64,000 nt of DNA from Panax quinquefolius (lineage: Eukaryota; Streptophyta; Magnoliopsida; Apiales; Araliaceae): assembly GCA_020205615.1 (NCBI GenBank), contig CM035162.1:36136464-36200463 (forward strand). Reading direction: 5' to 3'. This document shows, piece by piece, positions 11,727-22,990 of the stretch. The notes beneath the pieces were generated by a model. The model had not been told where the DNA came from. It was given only the letters and a program-made list of their open reading frames with translations, and did no database searches. Numbering within the stretch: the stretch's first letter is position 1; each line of letters starts with the position of its first letter. The translations under genes were made by a program, and so were the position numbers.

Positions 11727-14551
11727 CGTGGCGCCCCAAAATAGGTTCATTCCATCCAACCCATTACGAAGTGCGCCAAATACATGAGTACGAAAATAAC
11801 TACAACTTTATTAATACATTTGTCGTGCAAAATATACAACATATATCTTCTGAGTTTAAATACAATTATTGTCTTCTAGACAATATACATACCAAATAAA
11901 TCCTCATCACAATTATTTATACATTATTTTACAAAAATGGTGAGGACTACTAAACAACTCTCTCTAGAACCTTCATTCCATACCCCAGAGCTAAGTACTA
12001 CGCTACATTCTAGCCTCCACGAGAAGAAAAATGGAACAACAAGGAAAAGGGTGAGCTCAACTAGCCCGATAAAGAATATTATGACTAAGATAATATACAA
12101 CAAATTATCGTTAGTCTTCAACGGGAAAAATCTAATAGAATCTGATAGACAACAAATTTTAAATCAATATTAAGCAATGAAATAATAATTCATTAGAAGA
12201 GTTAAGTAGAGAATGCAAACTACTATCTTACATATATGAATTTAAAAGTTCATCGTCGATATTTTATCCTGTAACATCAATCGATATACATACGGAATCA
12301 AATATTCATCTTTTACTCTGAGGCGAAAGATATTCATCGATCGGTCATGTTCATCTCAACACATGTTCATCTTTTGCACTACTGGGCCAAAGATATTCAT
12401 CGATCGATCGTGTTCATCTCAACACACATTCATCTTTTACACTATGGGCCAAAGATATTCATCAAAATCATTCATCTTTGCCTACTGGGCCAAAGATATT
12501 CGATAATATCATCATTTAGGGTGAGGATGATGAAAAATATTTCAAAAAAAGCGAATCCGATTGAAACAAAAGAACAAGTATTATGGATTAGTACTTTAAA
12601 CAATCCGAGTTCAAAATACTTCATAAATAATCATCTTTGAAGTAAAATTCAAGAATGATCAAAACATGGATACAATCAAAGCTAGTATCCATAATAGATA
12701 TTTTGAACGAAAAGAAGAAATTTCATTTTTAGATGAATAGTCTTAAGTATTAAGTGAATAGTGAGTATCGTGAATAGTCTTGAGTATCGTGAATAGTAAC
12801 TCAGACACCAAAGATAGAAATTTCACAAAAAAAACATCTTCACGCTTCATAAATAGTACTAAATGAATAGTAACTCGTGAATAGTAACTCATGAATAGTA
12901 ACTTCGTGAATAGTAACTTCATGAATAGTAACTCGTGAATAGTAACTCATGAATAGTAAACCCCAACATGAAAAAGTTCCAAATTTGATAAAAAGTTCAA
13001 CCAATATTTGACATAATGATATTGAAGAAATAATATCATTTGAGAAGAAAATAACATCCACTTACCTCGAAAAGGCAATCTTAGTTGAAACAGGATATAT
13101 AAAGGCTATGACTTGAACTTGCATATATAGCAATACTCAAAGTATACTCAAAATACTCACAAGAATAAACTCGATAATATAGAGAGAAAACTTGATTTAC
13201 GGTGTGTGATTTTCAATTCTAACCTAAGCACCTATTTATAGGAAATTGCTTAGAACACCAAAGCGAAAAAATTGAATATAATAATATTATATATAAACAA
13301 AATTCATACGCCCACATCTTGAATCTGAATTCAGCCACCATGCACATGTTAAATATGCCTACAACATATAAAAACGTTTTTCTTAAAAAACATAATTAAA
13401 ACTTCAAAAATCGATTATTTGAACTTGAACTTAAATAATTCATAATAAATAGCCCTTTTATCAGAAAATTCGAATCTCGCGACTTTTTATAGGAAATTCC
13501 ATTATCTACAACTTTGCAGAAGGAAGTTTTCCAAATTCCAAACAAAAATTAACCAAAATCCACAAGCAGACGATTTTACTGATTATAATCAAATTTGATC
13601 GATAAATGGGATCCACAGACACACAAAACATGTGTTAATCATTTAATGCCACAAAAATACTCTTCCTCCTCATATACTCATATATCCCACATTCATTATA
13701 AAAATATCACCGTTAATATATTATTAAAATAATATATTTAAATGAATTATTTTATCGAGAAAAAGATAAAATATTAATTTTCAACAATTGTCATTTTAAA
13801 ATTTTCTCCATCTATATCCACATAAAATCAATATTTTCCTCATCATATAAATCAATAATTAATTATTCATAAATAATATTACGAGAATCACGATCTTGTG
13901 ACGGTAGTTCCGAGGAAAGAGGGGCTTTCGATAAGGATCTCTCACTTCTTGGCGCGATTAGGTGACCAAACCTCTCCTTAGATGAACTTTCTAGACATTG
14001 ACAATAATGTTATCTAATAATATTATTCGGATAATATGAATTATTGCTTCGATAATGAAAAATCTTGTGTAATGACAATTATTGAAACAACGATAATATA
14101 AAATATCAATATGACAATTATTATTAAATCAATAAAATCTTTGAGCGATAATTCTTTGTAACAATTATTGTGAGTAGTGTCTTCTTACGTAAGAATCAAT
14201 AATTGGTGCAATCTGAGTGTCTTCTTGTTCAACAACGGCGTATTAGTGTGTTTTAACCACCGGGTATTCCAACGATATAACGGTAACAACTTCTGCAGAT
14301 TATTTATAAACAACTTATATTTGTCGTTTTCTTCATCCAATCGCTTTTAGTTATGGGGCCCACAAAAGGCTATGGCGTATGAATATTCACAAACGATCTG
14401 AATTCCACGACCAAACGAATATTCCCGAAATATTTTATAACCACTTGCTTATTCATATTCCCATAACTATCCACATTAATCAAATAACCCTTCTATTTCA
14501 AAATAATAAATGAGGAAAATAAATTTCATTTATAATAATTTGGGGTCTTAC
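11727..14551 (-). repeat. gypsy-A 5' LTR
   Basis: Mirrors 6223-9095 block by block, including the minisatellite (about 12300-12510), the GAATAGTAACTC array (12848-12961), the TATA box (13231-13242) and the hairpin block (about 13910-13985). Its start is altered to CGTGGCGCCCC instead of TGTGACGCCCC, and its end reads GGGGTCTTAC then T. Sister copies differ mostly at short clustered sites. Confidence 0.85.
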
Positions 14552-14719
14552 TTGCTTATTCCGAATGAACTAAGGCAAAGGTATTTTTATTATCATGTAT
14601 TTTTACCATAACTATCATAAATTAATCAAGATCAACCCTTAATCTCTATTTCAAAATAATAAATCTCTTCCTTCTATTTAAGCAGGAAAATAAATTTCAT
14701 TTATTAATAATTTGGGGTC
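14552..14719 (-). repeat. Partial duplicate of gypsy LTR terminus
   Basis: After the gypsy-A LTR end, sequence from TTGCTTATTCC to ATTTGGGGTCT repeats the last stretch of the LTR in diverged form, with an extra insert (about 14570-14620). It stops at GGGGTCT and joins copia-D Gag directly, with the TACA terminus missing. It could be the end of a second LTR, a local duplication, or an assembly seam. Confidence 0.6.
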
Positions 14720-15211
14720 TATGGAGACACCATCTTACTCTTGGGATGCCAATCAGGGTAACCATGGAACTTAAAACATGTTTCTATCACATGATTATCG
14801 CCATTACAATGAGTACATTTACGAACACCTTTCTTTGGGTCAGGACGAGCACTAGATTTTCGAATAGCCATAACATCTCCTTCATTTGATGTCATACCAA
14901 GCATAGCATCCTGGCGATTTGCCTCGGCACAAACAATAGCATATGCAACCTGTAGATTGGGAAGAGGACTAGTCGCAAGAACACGACCACGAACTCCATC
15001 CAAATGGGAATCGAGACCAGCCAAGAAAACATACAGACGGTGAGAGTTAACCATTGTGGTAAACCTCTCAATATCCTTGGTACACTCCATAGTGCAAGGC
15101 TCAATAGCATCAAACTCCTGCCATAATTTTTGTAGTTTTCCAAAGTAAGAAATAACAGAACCTCCATTTTGGCGGACAGAAATTACCTCACAATATAACT
15201 GATATGCCTTT
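14720..15211 (-). pseudogene. copia-D Gag, C-terminal half with zinc knuckle
   Basis: The - strand encodes YQLYCEVISVRQNGGSVISY, a copia Gag middle region (FAGLDSHLDGVRGRVLATSP-like, with LPNLQVAYAIVCAEANR), then a zinc-knuckle-like CTHCNGDNHVIETCFKFHGYP near 14760-14830, the usual Gag end of many plant copia elements. The frame is open across the segment. It continues the Gag begun at 17995; the solo LTR at 15212-17601 splits it. The frame resumes correctly if the LTR and one target copy are ignored. Confidence 0.85.
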
Positions 15212-17601
15212 TGTGACACCCCCAAAATAGGTATACATCACCTATTCTGAGTCGCCAAATACATGGTATAGAATACTAATACAATCTTTAATATACAACA
15301 AGAGAGCTGTGAGTTTTAAACAAATACTGTCTTCTAGACAATATCCACTCTTAGAATAAGTCCTCATTACATTTATTGTCACACTATTTAAAAGAATAGT
15401 GACGACTACGAATACTATCATCTGGTCCATCACTCCGTTCCCCAGGCTAGTCCCCACTATATTCTCATTTCACGAGAGAAAAGGTTAAAGAAAGGGTGAG
15501 CTCAACTAGCCCAAGAAGAAATATTATGACTAAGATAATGCGAGAATAAATTATCATTAGCCTTAAACAGATGTTAAACCGATACAATATAACAAACATC
15601 AAGTTTAAGCTGCGGTAAAACAAGCAATCCATTAAAAGAGTCAAGTAGAGAATAAAATCTACTATCTTTTATGATTTAAAAGGTTTTCATCACTTTTATC
15701 GCAGGACTCGACAATAAATAATCCACATCATCGAATCACCCCTGCACTATGGCCAAGGATATTCTTTAGTATCACGACCACAATTATCAATGAACTACGG
15801 GCCAAGAATATTTGTGTATTTATTAATGGTCATGATCATGCCAACAACTGTCCATCAATGCACTACGGGCCAATGATGACTTTTACCACATCATTTGTAA
15901 CATTACGGTCATGATTACACCGAATAATCCCTGATCATAATCATACCAAGTCCATCTATGCACTACATGCCACAGATGACTTTCAAAAAAATATAAACAT
16001 GAGGATGATGACAATGATATAAGAATTCAATAAAACAAGTTCAAGAATTAATTTATTCAGGAACTAATAACGTCCAAATTATTAACATGATACTTCTTTG
16101 TAGAGTAAAATTCAAGAATGCTCAGAAGAATATTTCCATGAAAAGATACTGGATGAAGCGCAAATATCAAGGATATTCCACTAATTTCATGGAGTATAGA
16201 AGTTAAAACTTTAACCAACTGAGTATAATAAAGAATGGAATAACAAAAGAAATCACCATGCATGCGGTACTTGATGCATGACGAGTTATTCAATGAATAA
16301 TAATAACGGAACTGGTCGGTAAATTACGCGCAAGCGGGATGTTCAACGAATAATAAAGAATAGAATAACAATAGAAATCACCATGCATGCGGTACTTGCC
16401 ATGTACGAGTTATTCCAATAGAATACTAAATAACGGACCCGAATTCGTCGTGTAATACGTGCGTCAAGCGGGATGTTCCAACAGAATAATAAAAAAGATT
16501 TTAACCGGTCCCAAGTAAAATGCATGCATGAGGATATTCCAATGAATAATAAAGAATGGAATAATGAAGAATTTCACCAAGTATAGGGTAGCTCAGCGTA
16601 TCTGAGTTATTCCAACCTAATAATAAAGAATGGAATAACATAAGTTCTCTTCATGAATACAAAAGAAATAATACCCCTTACGAGTACAACAAATAATATC
16701 CCTTACCTTAAGAAGAAGAGTATCTTTGGATATATGAGTAAATAAGTAGCGAATACTTTTCTTCTTTCTCTCTATAGTTTATCTCTGTAGAGTTTCAAAG
16801 TGAATTAAAGAAAATAATGAAGGAATGAGCTTCTATTCATAGAAAAATGGATCAGCGTAGTAATTAACTCATGAACGGTCCAGATTGATTTACTTTAATC
16901 GACGGTCCATATTTAAAGCAAAATCTTTTAAATAAAATATAATATATTCTATTTATAATCTAATAAAACGAATAACTTTATAAAAGATTTTACTATGCAA
17001 AACACTATCTGAGACACTATACAAATACTATGCATAATAAAATATAATATATTCTAATTATTGTCTAATAAAATAGATAACTTTATAAAAGTATTTTGTT
17101 TTATATAAAAAGATTTTACTATTAGCCTAATAAAACGAATAACTTTATAAAAGTATTCTGTTTTATATAAAAAGTTTTTCTGTTTTATTACATTAATAAT
17201 ACCAATAAAACAAAACTGAGTGACGTATCACATAAGTATCAATAATTAATATCGTGTGCTATTATGCAATCACGCGTATTACTGTACTTTTATTACCGAG
17301 TAGTTCAATAGTATTAACGGTAAAACTTCCGCCGTTATTTTCAATAAAATATTTTTGTCGTTTTCTCAATCCGACAATAATTCTATTGTGGGGTCCACCA
17401 ATAATTGTACCGTCATACGGATATTCCCTGACAAAAAGAATATTACCCGACCAATCGAATATAATATGACAACTTGCATACTTTGCAAAATTTATAAATA
17501 TTACCCACAACTATAATATTATATCAAATTCATTTCATAATATTTTAAAAAATGATATTTATTGAAAATTCATTTTTATTCATAAAAGTTGGGGTCTTAC
17601 A
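15212..17601 (-). mobile_element. Solo gypsy LTR in copia-D Gag
   Basis: A complete LTR (on +, TGTGACACCCCC to GGGGTCTTACA, 2390 bp) without internal region. Flanks are CCTTT (15207-15211) and CCTAT (17602-17606), a 5-bp target duplication with one mismatch; the mismatch makes a stop codon in Gag. It carries a tandem array with ATTCCAATGAATAATAAAG units (about 16190-16650), shared with gypsy-B and gypsy-C but not gypsy-A. It formed by recombination between two LTRs of an inserted element (known mechanism; inferred here). Confidence 0.88.
16190..16650 (-). repeat. LTR minisatellite, roughly 75-95 bp units
   Basis: Imperfect tandem units each containing CACCATGCATGCGGT-like sequence, then a word close to GAGTTATTCCAA, then TAATAAAGAATGGAATAA. 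At least five units are visible. Homologous arrays occur at about 44270-44730, 46560-47010 and 53320-53790. Confidence 0.75.
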
Positions 17602-17995
17602 CCTATGAAGCATCTTGGCTAACAGAGTAAGTTTGTTTTGCAACCTCCTAAATCTCCTTGGCAGTAGATAAGCGGAGGAAAAGTGACCTGGTGTCCTTAG
17701 TAATTGCGTCAAGGAGCCAAGATTTGACCATACAGTTCTCGTCCTCCCATGTTTTATATTCCTCAGAAGTGTTGTCTTTTGGTGCCACCTTACTACCAGA
17801 AATAAAACCCTAACGTTTCCTGCCCCGAATTTTATTCTGGGTATTCAAAGACCACTCGATGTAGTTAGTACCATCAAGTCGTTCTGGAGTAATCAAAGAG
17901 GAAATATCTTGTAGATGGAATGGCGGCAAGACAGCGGGATCAGCCTTTTCTTTCCCTGTCTGATTTTTTAGATTACTAGAGGATGAATCAGTCAT
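17602..17995 (-). pseudogene. copia-D Gag, N-terminal half
   Basis: The ATG at 17995 starts MTDSSSSNLKNQTGKEKAD, followed by a typical copia Gag N terminus (ITPERLDGTNYIEWSLN, with the YxxWS motif). A TAG at about 17807-17809 falls where Trp is expected (RGRKR-stop-GFISG), a G-to-A change on this strand. The frame then continues through LSTAKEI and KQTYSVSQDAS to the solo LTR. The start is chosen because the PBS and LTR lie about 220 bases upstream with no competing in-frame ATG. Confidence 0.82.
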
Positions 17996-18217
17996 GATAT
18001 AGAAAGCGAATAGAGAATAAGATCAGCCCCAAAAAAAAGAGCAATCAAGCAGATTAAACAATATGATCTTTAGCAGAACATAAACAGATTAAAAAATCCA
18101 AAGAACCCCCGGTTTGATAAAGAAATCGTTTCACCAAATGGTACCAATAGGATCAAAGAAAGCACAGAAGAAAAAAAAGCCTTCGATTCCTATGGAAGTA
18201 GAAAGGAAATCGAAGTT

Positions 18218-18230
18218 GGCTTTGATACCA
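18218..18230 (-). other. Primer-binding site of copia-D
   Basis: On - it reads TGGTATCAAAGCC, the initiator tRNA-Met type site common in plant copia elements, directly after the LTR CA end. It fixes the orientation and the LTR boundary. Confidence 0.88.
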
Positions 18231-18503
18231 TGTACAAACTCTTGAAGAAATAATTTTTCTGTATATTATTAAGATTACAAGGAGGTATATTTATACAAAA
18301 GTATTCCTCACAATTATAGGAGATATATTAGCTGATTCTCCTTGGTAATTAGAACTACTTGTTATTTTCAATAGCTTAGTAATACTGGAAAATAATTCAA
18401 TTTTAAGTTTGAGATATATTCAATTTCAATTTCACATTGTTTTGCATCTTTTCAGTTTCTAGTTCTACAATCTACATCAATCAGTCGATCACAGTATCCA
18501 ACA
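18231..18503 (-). repeat. copia-D 5' LTR, 273 bp
   Basis: On + it runs TGTACAAACTCTTGAAG to CAGTATCCAACA, giving TGTTGGATACTG...TTTGTACA on the element strand. The end next to the PBS is exact. The outer end is placed at a TG/CA dinucleotide; no second copy is in the window to confirm it. The element continues left in pieces to 5294. Confidence 0.75.
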
Positions 18504-19190
18504 TAATTTCTTACTAGCTTTATGCAAGGCATTGGATTCGCCGGGGTGAATTCATGTAATTCCTGAATTTTATTCCTTTTCCATTGTATCGATTCCAATT
18601 CATCTTGTTTCATCACTTAAACTTTATTTCAACTTGAAATCAATAAATAAATTTATTAAGCTCATATACAAAACAAATTATGCAACAAACAACTTAAAAG
18701 AATCAAAATCAACGAGTTTTGTGTACTTATCAAGTATCCTCCAAGTACTCATCATCTAGGCCTTCGATTTCGGTTCGATTCGAGTTCAAGTTTGATGTCT
18801 TGTCGAGTCAAGTTTGCACATGGTTTCACACTCGATCGAACATGTTCGTGAATCATGTGGTTCGGTTCGTCTATGTTTGTGAACGGTTCAGTTCAAGAAG
18901 TTAAAGTTCAGTTTAAGATCGGTTCGACTAGTTCTATTTCTAACATGGTTTGAGTGGTTTGATCTCTTACATGTGAATTTATTAACCGACTTGGAAGTTG
19001 AAAATATAATCAACCGACGTGGTTCATCAAAATGTTCGCGAACGAGCATATGTTCGTGAATATTTGCGAACTCGATTTAATTGTTCAATTAATGGATGAA
19101 TACTCACGATTTATTATAAAAATAATCTTAAATTAACTATGTTGACTAAACATCGGTCCACACACACACTCACACACACACTCTCTCTCT

Positions 19191-19226
<36 letters not shown>

Positions 19227-19360
19227 ATTGATTTGTGTGGATAATATAATATCACTCAAACCCAATTAAACACATAAATTAAACTATAAGCTGGCTCTAA
19301 TATCTAAATATCTCATCAACATTGAATGAGATATCTCTGTGGCAAACCCTCAGATTTAAC
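18504..19360. other. Non-coding stretch with simple repeat
   Basis: No supported gene. About 18760-19100 is rich in GTTCG/TCGAG-type words (for example GAGTTCAAGTTTG and ATGTTCGTGAAT) and looks like a decayed dispersed repeat of unknown class. A compound microsatellite of CA, CT, CA and TA runs at 19158-19227. Confidence 0.6.
19158..19227. repeat. Compound (CA)n(CT)n(CA)n(TA)n microsatellite
   Basis: Continuous dinucleotide runs switching from CA to CT, back to CA and then TA. Simple repeat. Confidence 0.95.
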
Positions 19361-19500
19361 GACAATGCTACTATCACATATATAATACTCACATACACAT
19401 ATGTATAATGTGGGTCCTCGCTTGATATGTGGGGTCCGTAGTATACATGTGTGTGTATACAAGTATTATGTGTTTTTTTTATGTGATAATAGTATTATTT
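19361..19500. mobile_element. Small inverted-repeat element (MITE-like)
   Basis: The left arm (about 19364-19407, AATGCTACTATCACATATA then ACACATATGTATA) pairs imperfectly with the right arm (about 19440-19498, TATACATGTGTGTGTATAC then TGTGATAATAGTATTATT). A short centre holds GTGGGTCCTCGCTTG and TGTGGGGTCCG. No coding capacity. Target duplication not identified. Confidence 0.55.
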
Positions 19501-19935
19501 CAGATTTAACTTGTAATCAGTTTCTGATTGATATACGACCTCCCGTCGATGGTACCCCATAAATCTAGGCAACTGGACCATATGTATCTGTTATGATGTG
19601 GGTCGAATATATAGGGAAAAAAAAAATACTTATACTTAAATTACTACCTAAATAAAATAGATCTATCTCATGTTTTAAATAAACAATTTACTTGAATTAA
19701 AAAATTTTAATCTGAAAATAGAGTATACAATATCTTTCATATTATACTTTTTTTATAGTGTACTTCATATATAATGTATTCCAAGTAATATTTTCTTCCT
19801 TAGAATTAGTGAATTCGACTTAAATATTTTTTATAGTAAATTAATTTTTGTATATAGTATTTAATCGTTTTTGAGATACTTTAATATTCATTCTTTTTCA
19901 AAATTGAATATATTTTTATTTCTAATTTATTTATT

Positions 19936-19961
<26 letters not shown>
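19501..19961. other. AT-rich non-coding stretch
   Basis: No gene supported. It ends in a (TA)n(GA)n microsatellite at about 19936-19966 that borders the next inverted-repeat element. Confidence 0.6.
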
Positions 19962-19966
<5 letters not shown>

Positions 19967-20227
19967 GGGTCAAAATAGAGGTACACAGCCGTGTAACTTT
20001 TAAAGTTACACGGTCTACGATCGTAGAATCATTTCACTCTACGATCGTAGAGTAGTCACTCCACGATTTGTGAATTCACTCTCGATCGTGGATCACTTCT
20101 ACGATCGTAGAGTGAATTCACTCTACTATCTCTGGGACTACTTTCTACGATCGTGAGAGTGAAATCACTCTACGATCGTGAGCAGTGTAACTTTAAAAGT
20201 TACACTACTATGTACTCTCATATTCTC

Positions 20228-20229
<2 letters not shown>
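19962..20229. mobile_element. MITE-like element with ACGATCGTAG array
   Basis: Terminal inverted repeats are visible: GTGTAACTTTTAAAGTTACAC near 19994-20014 is matched by GTGTAACTTTAAAAGTTACAC near 20187-20206, and outer GTAC...CTC parts also pair. Between them lie repeated palindromes built on CACTCTACGATCGTAGAGTG (whole or decayed, about 20018-20181). It is flanked by (TA)n(GA)n on the left and (TA)n on the right, so a TA-type target is possible but its extent cannot be read in the simple repeat. No ORF. Confidence 0.7.

Positions 20230-20231
<2 letters not shown>

Positions 20232-20287
<56 letters not shown>
20232..20287. repeat. (TA)n microsatellite
   Basis: Uninterrupted TA run between the small element and the Mutator-like element. 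A similar TA run follows that element at 27127-27162. Confidence 0.95.
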
Positions 20288-20292
<5 letters not shown>

Positions 20293-20425
20293 GATCCATA
20301 GCTAGTGCTTGCTAGGAATTAAAATTGGACAAATATCATCTTAATCGTCCGTTCTATAGATTAAGGGCGCAGATTAAAAAATAGCTATGCCCTTACGCCA
20401 GTTCGTATAGCGTACACGTCCCCCA
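20288..20425 (+). repeat. Left terminal inverted repeat of Mutator-like element
   Basis: Pairs with 26985-27126. The inner edge holds several GTACGCTA/TAGCGTAC words, which continue to about 20525. The pairing is strong over the outer 100 bases and weak inside. Confidence 0.85.
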
Positions 20426-20781
20426 CGTACGCTACACCAAGTAGCGTATTATAAAAAAAAATTATATGCCCAGATTACCCCCAATATGCAATCAGATTGT
20501 ATCCATATCACAGAAACGTACGCTATAACAATTCAAATCAAACAAGGAACCAAGTCCAAATCAAAGAAGGAATCAAATCCTAATCAGAGAAGGAACCAAA
20601 ATATGAGATAGTTACTCACACGAAATTTCAGTAGTAAACAAATACAAACCTTATATTATTATTATATTTATTCCTGATAATTTTTTTAAATATCCTCCCA
20701 AAAAAATATTAAGGAAGAAAACTGCATCCCTAAATCAAGCAAGGCTTTGCAGGTCAAAATCATCCCGGTAAGTTTGTAATT

Positions 20782-21090
20782 ATGGCTGAAGACATGTTTA
20801 ATTCAAGTTCTTCAAATTCTTCTCATGATAATATTGACATGGATAATATTGGTGTTCATAACATGAACCAATAGTATATTAACATTTCAAAGAGTCCATA
20901 TGAGGGTCAGATTTTTTCTACTATCCAAGAAGCGGAAGAATTTTATAGAACATATGCACGTAGTTGTGGATTTGAAATAAAAATTGGGACAACTCATAAA
21001 TATGTTCACTCCAACAATTTGTCCAACCGACTTTTTACATGTAAGAAAGCTAGAAAACCAATTGAAAGAAAGAAACAAGACGTGACATAA
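20782..21090 (+). pseudogene. FAR1-type DNA-binding domain, broken
   Basis: The ATG at 20782 starts MAEDMFNSSSSNSSHDNID. An in-frame TAG at about 20872 replaces a likely Gln. The frame then reads PYEGQIFSTIQEAEEFYRTY and GFEIKIGTT, the FAR1 domain signature (F...EEA..FY..YA...GF). Conserved Cys/His further on are only partly visible. The frame runs to TAATAG at 21088-21093 and must shift by 2 to join the transposase domain. In the FAR1/FHY3 family this domain binds DNA. Here it is the N terminus of the element's transposase and cannot be made in one piece. Confidence 0.75.
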
Positions 21091-22283
21091 TAGATTCAAA
21101 CGATGCCCAAGCTGCATTGCAGTACTTGAAAAATATCTCGGCGGAAAATCCTCTATTTTTTTACGATATCAAACGAGATGAAGATAATCGCATCGAATGT
21201 ATCTTGTGGATAGATTATCGATCATTGATAGCTTACAAAAATTTTGGGGATGTAGTGACATATGATATAACTTATCGAACGAATAAGTATTCTATGCCGT
21301 TTATTCCGTTCACGGGGGTAAATCATCATTATCATTCCATCTTGTTTGGTTTTGCACTGATTCAGGACGAAACAGAGGATACTTTTGTATGGGTTTTTGA
21401 AAGTTGGCTACAAGCGATGAACAACAAGGCACCGGTTACCATTATCACTGATCAGGACAAAGCTATGAGCAATGCGATTGCTAAGGTTCTTCCAGAAACA
21501 CACCATGCTCTTTGCACATGGCATATTAGCAACAAATTTCCAGAGAAATTACATACATTGTATGAACAGTACCCAACATTTAAACATGATTTTAACTGCT
21601 GTGTGTATAAATCTTTGATTGTTGCGAATTTTGAGGAGCGATGGAAAAAGTTGATGATAGATTACAAACTGCATGACCATTGTTGGCTCCAATCACTTTA
21701 TGAGGTTAAGCACAAATGGATCAAGGCGTACACAAAGAATTTTTTTGCAGCAGGAATGACGACTACATCCAGGAGTGGGGGAATGAACAGTTTGTTCGAT
21801 GAATATGTGAATGCGACAGCTAGTATCAAGGAATTTATCGTAAATACAGAAAAAGCACTTGAGAAGTAGATCATGAGAGAGAGAAAAGCTGACTACGTAA
21901 CTTGTCATCGTTCCCGAAATATGACTCTTGAATCACCATTGGAAACACATGGAGCAAATATTTATACAAAGGAGATGTTCAGACGCTTTCAGATTGAGAT
22001 AATAAAATCTCATAAGTACGTAATGCAGAAGCTTCAACATCTAACAACATCGAATACAAAGTCGTATGCATTGTGCAAGGCAAGTGACAACGAAGAATCA
22101 AATAGGTACGTTACTATTGTTAGTAATGTTCAAACTGGAGATATAAATTGTAATTATAAAAAATTTGAACATTCGGGTATGCTTTGTAAACACATAATAA
22201 GGCATATGATTGTCAAAAGTACAAAAAAGATACCTGATAAATACGTATTAAAGCGGTGGTGTAAAGATGGTAATAAAGTGAAC
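21090..22283 (+). pseudogene. MULE transposase core and SWIM finger, interrupted
   Basis: Reading from IIDSNDAQAALQYL (about 21082), the frame carries a MULE transposase domain: YDITYRTNKYSMPF with the first catalytic Asp at 21264, FGFALIQDETEDTFVWVF, IITDQDKAM with the second Asp at 21450, then a CTWH motif. A TAG at about 21867-21869 replaces a likely Gln. The frame continues to a SWIM zinc finger (about 22149-22193), CNYKKFEHSGMLCKH, where the usual CxC is CxY. A solo LTR then splits the gene, and the C terminus resumes at 24930. Closest known architecture: FAR1/FHY3-related transposases. Confidence 0.85.
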
Positions 22284-22894
22284 TGTAAGACCCCGAAATT
22301 TTTTTAAATAAAAAGGAATTTCTTTTATTTATTATTTTGAAATAGTAAGGGTTGATTTGATTAATGTGGATAGTTAAGGGTTAAATCATGCGCAATATTT
22401 CAAAATAAGCAAGTGGTTATAAAATATTCATTTTTGTGGGGAATATTCGTTTGGTGCGTGGAATATTAAATGCTTTTGTGGGGAATATTAAATGCAACAA
22501 TAGCGCATGACCATGTGTGGGCCCCATAACGGAAAGCGATTGGATGAGGAAAAGCGACAAAGTTTGGGTGGTTATAAATAACTTGGCGTAGTTATTCTGA
22601 AGTTAAGAGGCATTGGAATATACGGTGGTTAAAATACTGATGTCTGGCGTTGGTTGCGATGGCATACCTGGTATTGCACTGATATTGTTGAATTATTGAT
22701 CCTTACGTGAAGGCCTTTACTCAATAATTTTCACGGTGAATTCTTGTTCAATATTTTATTTTATTGATTCAATAATTGTTGCGTTGATATTTTATATTAT
22801 TATTGTTTGATAATTGTCATTTAGATGATATTTTCCATTATCAGATCAATAATTCATATTATTTGAATAATATTATTAGATAACATTATTGGCA

Positions 22895-22990
22895 ATGTCT
22901 AGAAAGTTCTGTCTAAGGAGAGGTTTGGTCACCTAATTGCGCGCCAGTAAGGAGAAATCCTTATTGGAAAGCCCCCTCTTTCCTGGGAAC
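22895..22990 (+). other. Twin-hairpin conserved LTR block
   Basis: Two adjacent perfect stems: TAAGGA-GAAA-TCCTTA (22948-22963, GNRA-type loop) and GGAAAG-CCCCCT-CTTTCC (22966-22983). It is preceded by GAGAGGTTTGGTCACCTAAT. The same block lies inverted in gypsy-C (about 45415-45510) and, with changes, in both gypsy-A LTRs (about 8415-8520, 13905-13990). It lies upstream of the TATA box, so it would be transcribed only in the 3' LTR. Confidence 0.65.

Larger units (their letters stand above)
6223..14551 (-). mobile_element. gypsy-A, decayed Ty3/gypsy element
   Basis: Two LTRs (6223-9095 and 11727-14551) flank a 2.6 kb internal region with chromovirus remnants. On the - strand the LTR runs TGTAAGACCCC to GGGCGTCACA. 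A PBS-like TGGTATCGTAGCTTA follows the 5' LTR (reverse complement at about 11709-11723). The flanks (AAAGT at 6218-6222; ATGGA after 14719) do not match, so no target duplication is visible. A further copy of the LTR end lies at 14552-14719. Confidence 0.85.

Noticed and set aside
16190..16650. Regularly spaced repeats that could suggest a CRISPR array
   Set aside because: Units are imperfect, spacers are themselves repeats, it lies inside a plant LTR, and no cas gene is present.
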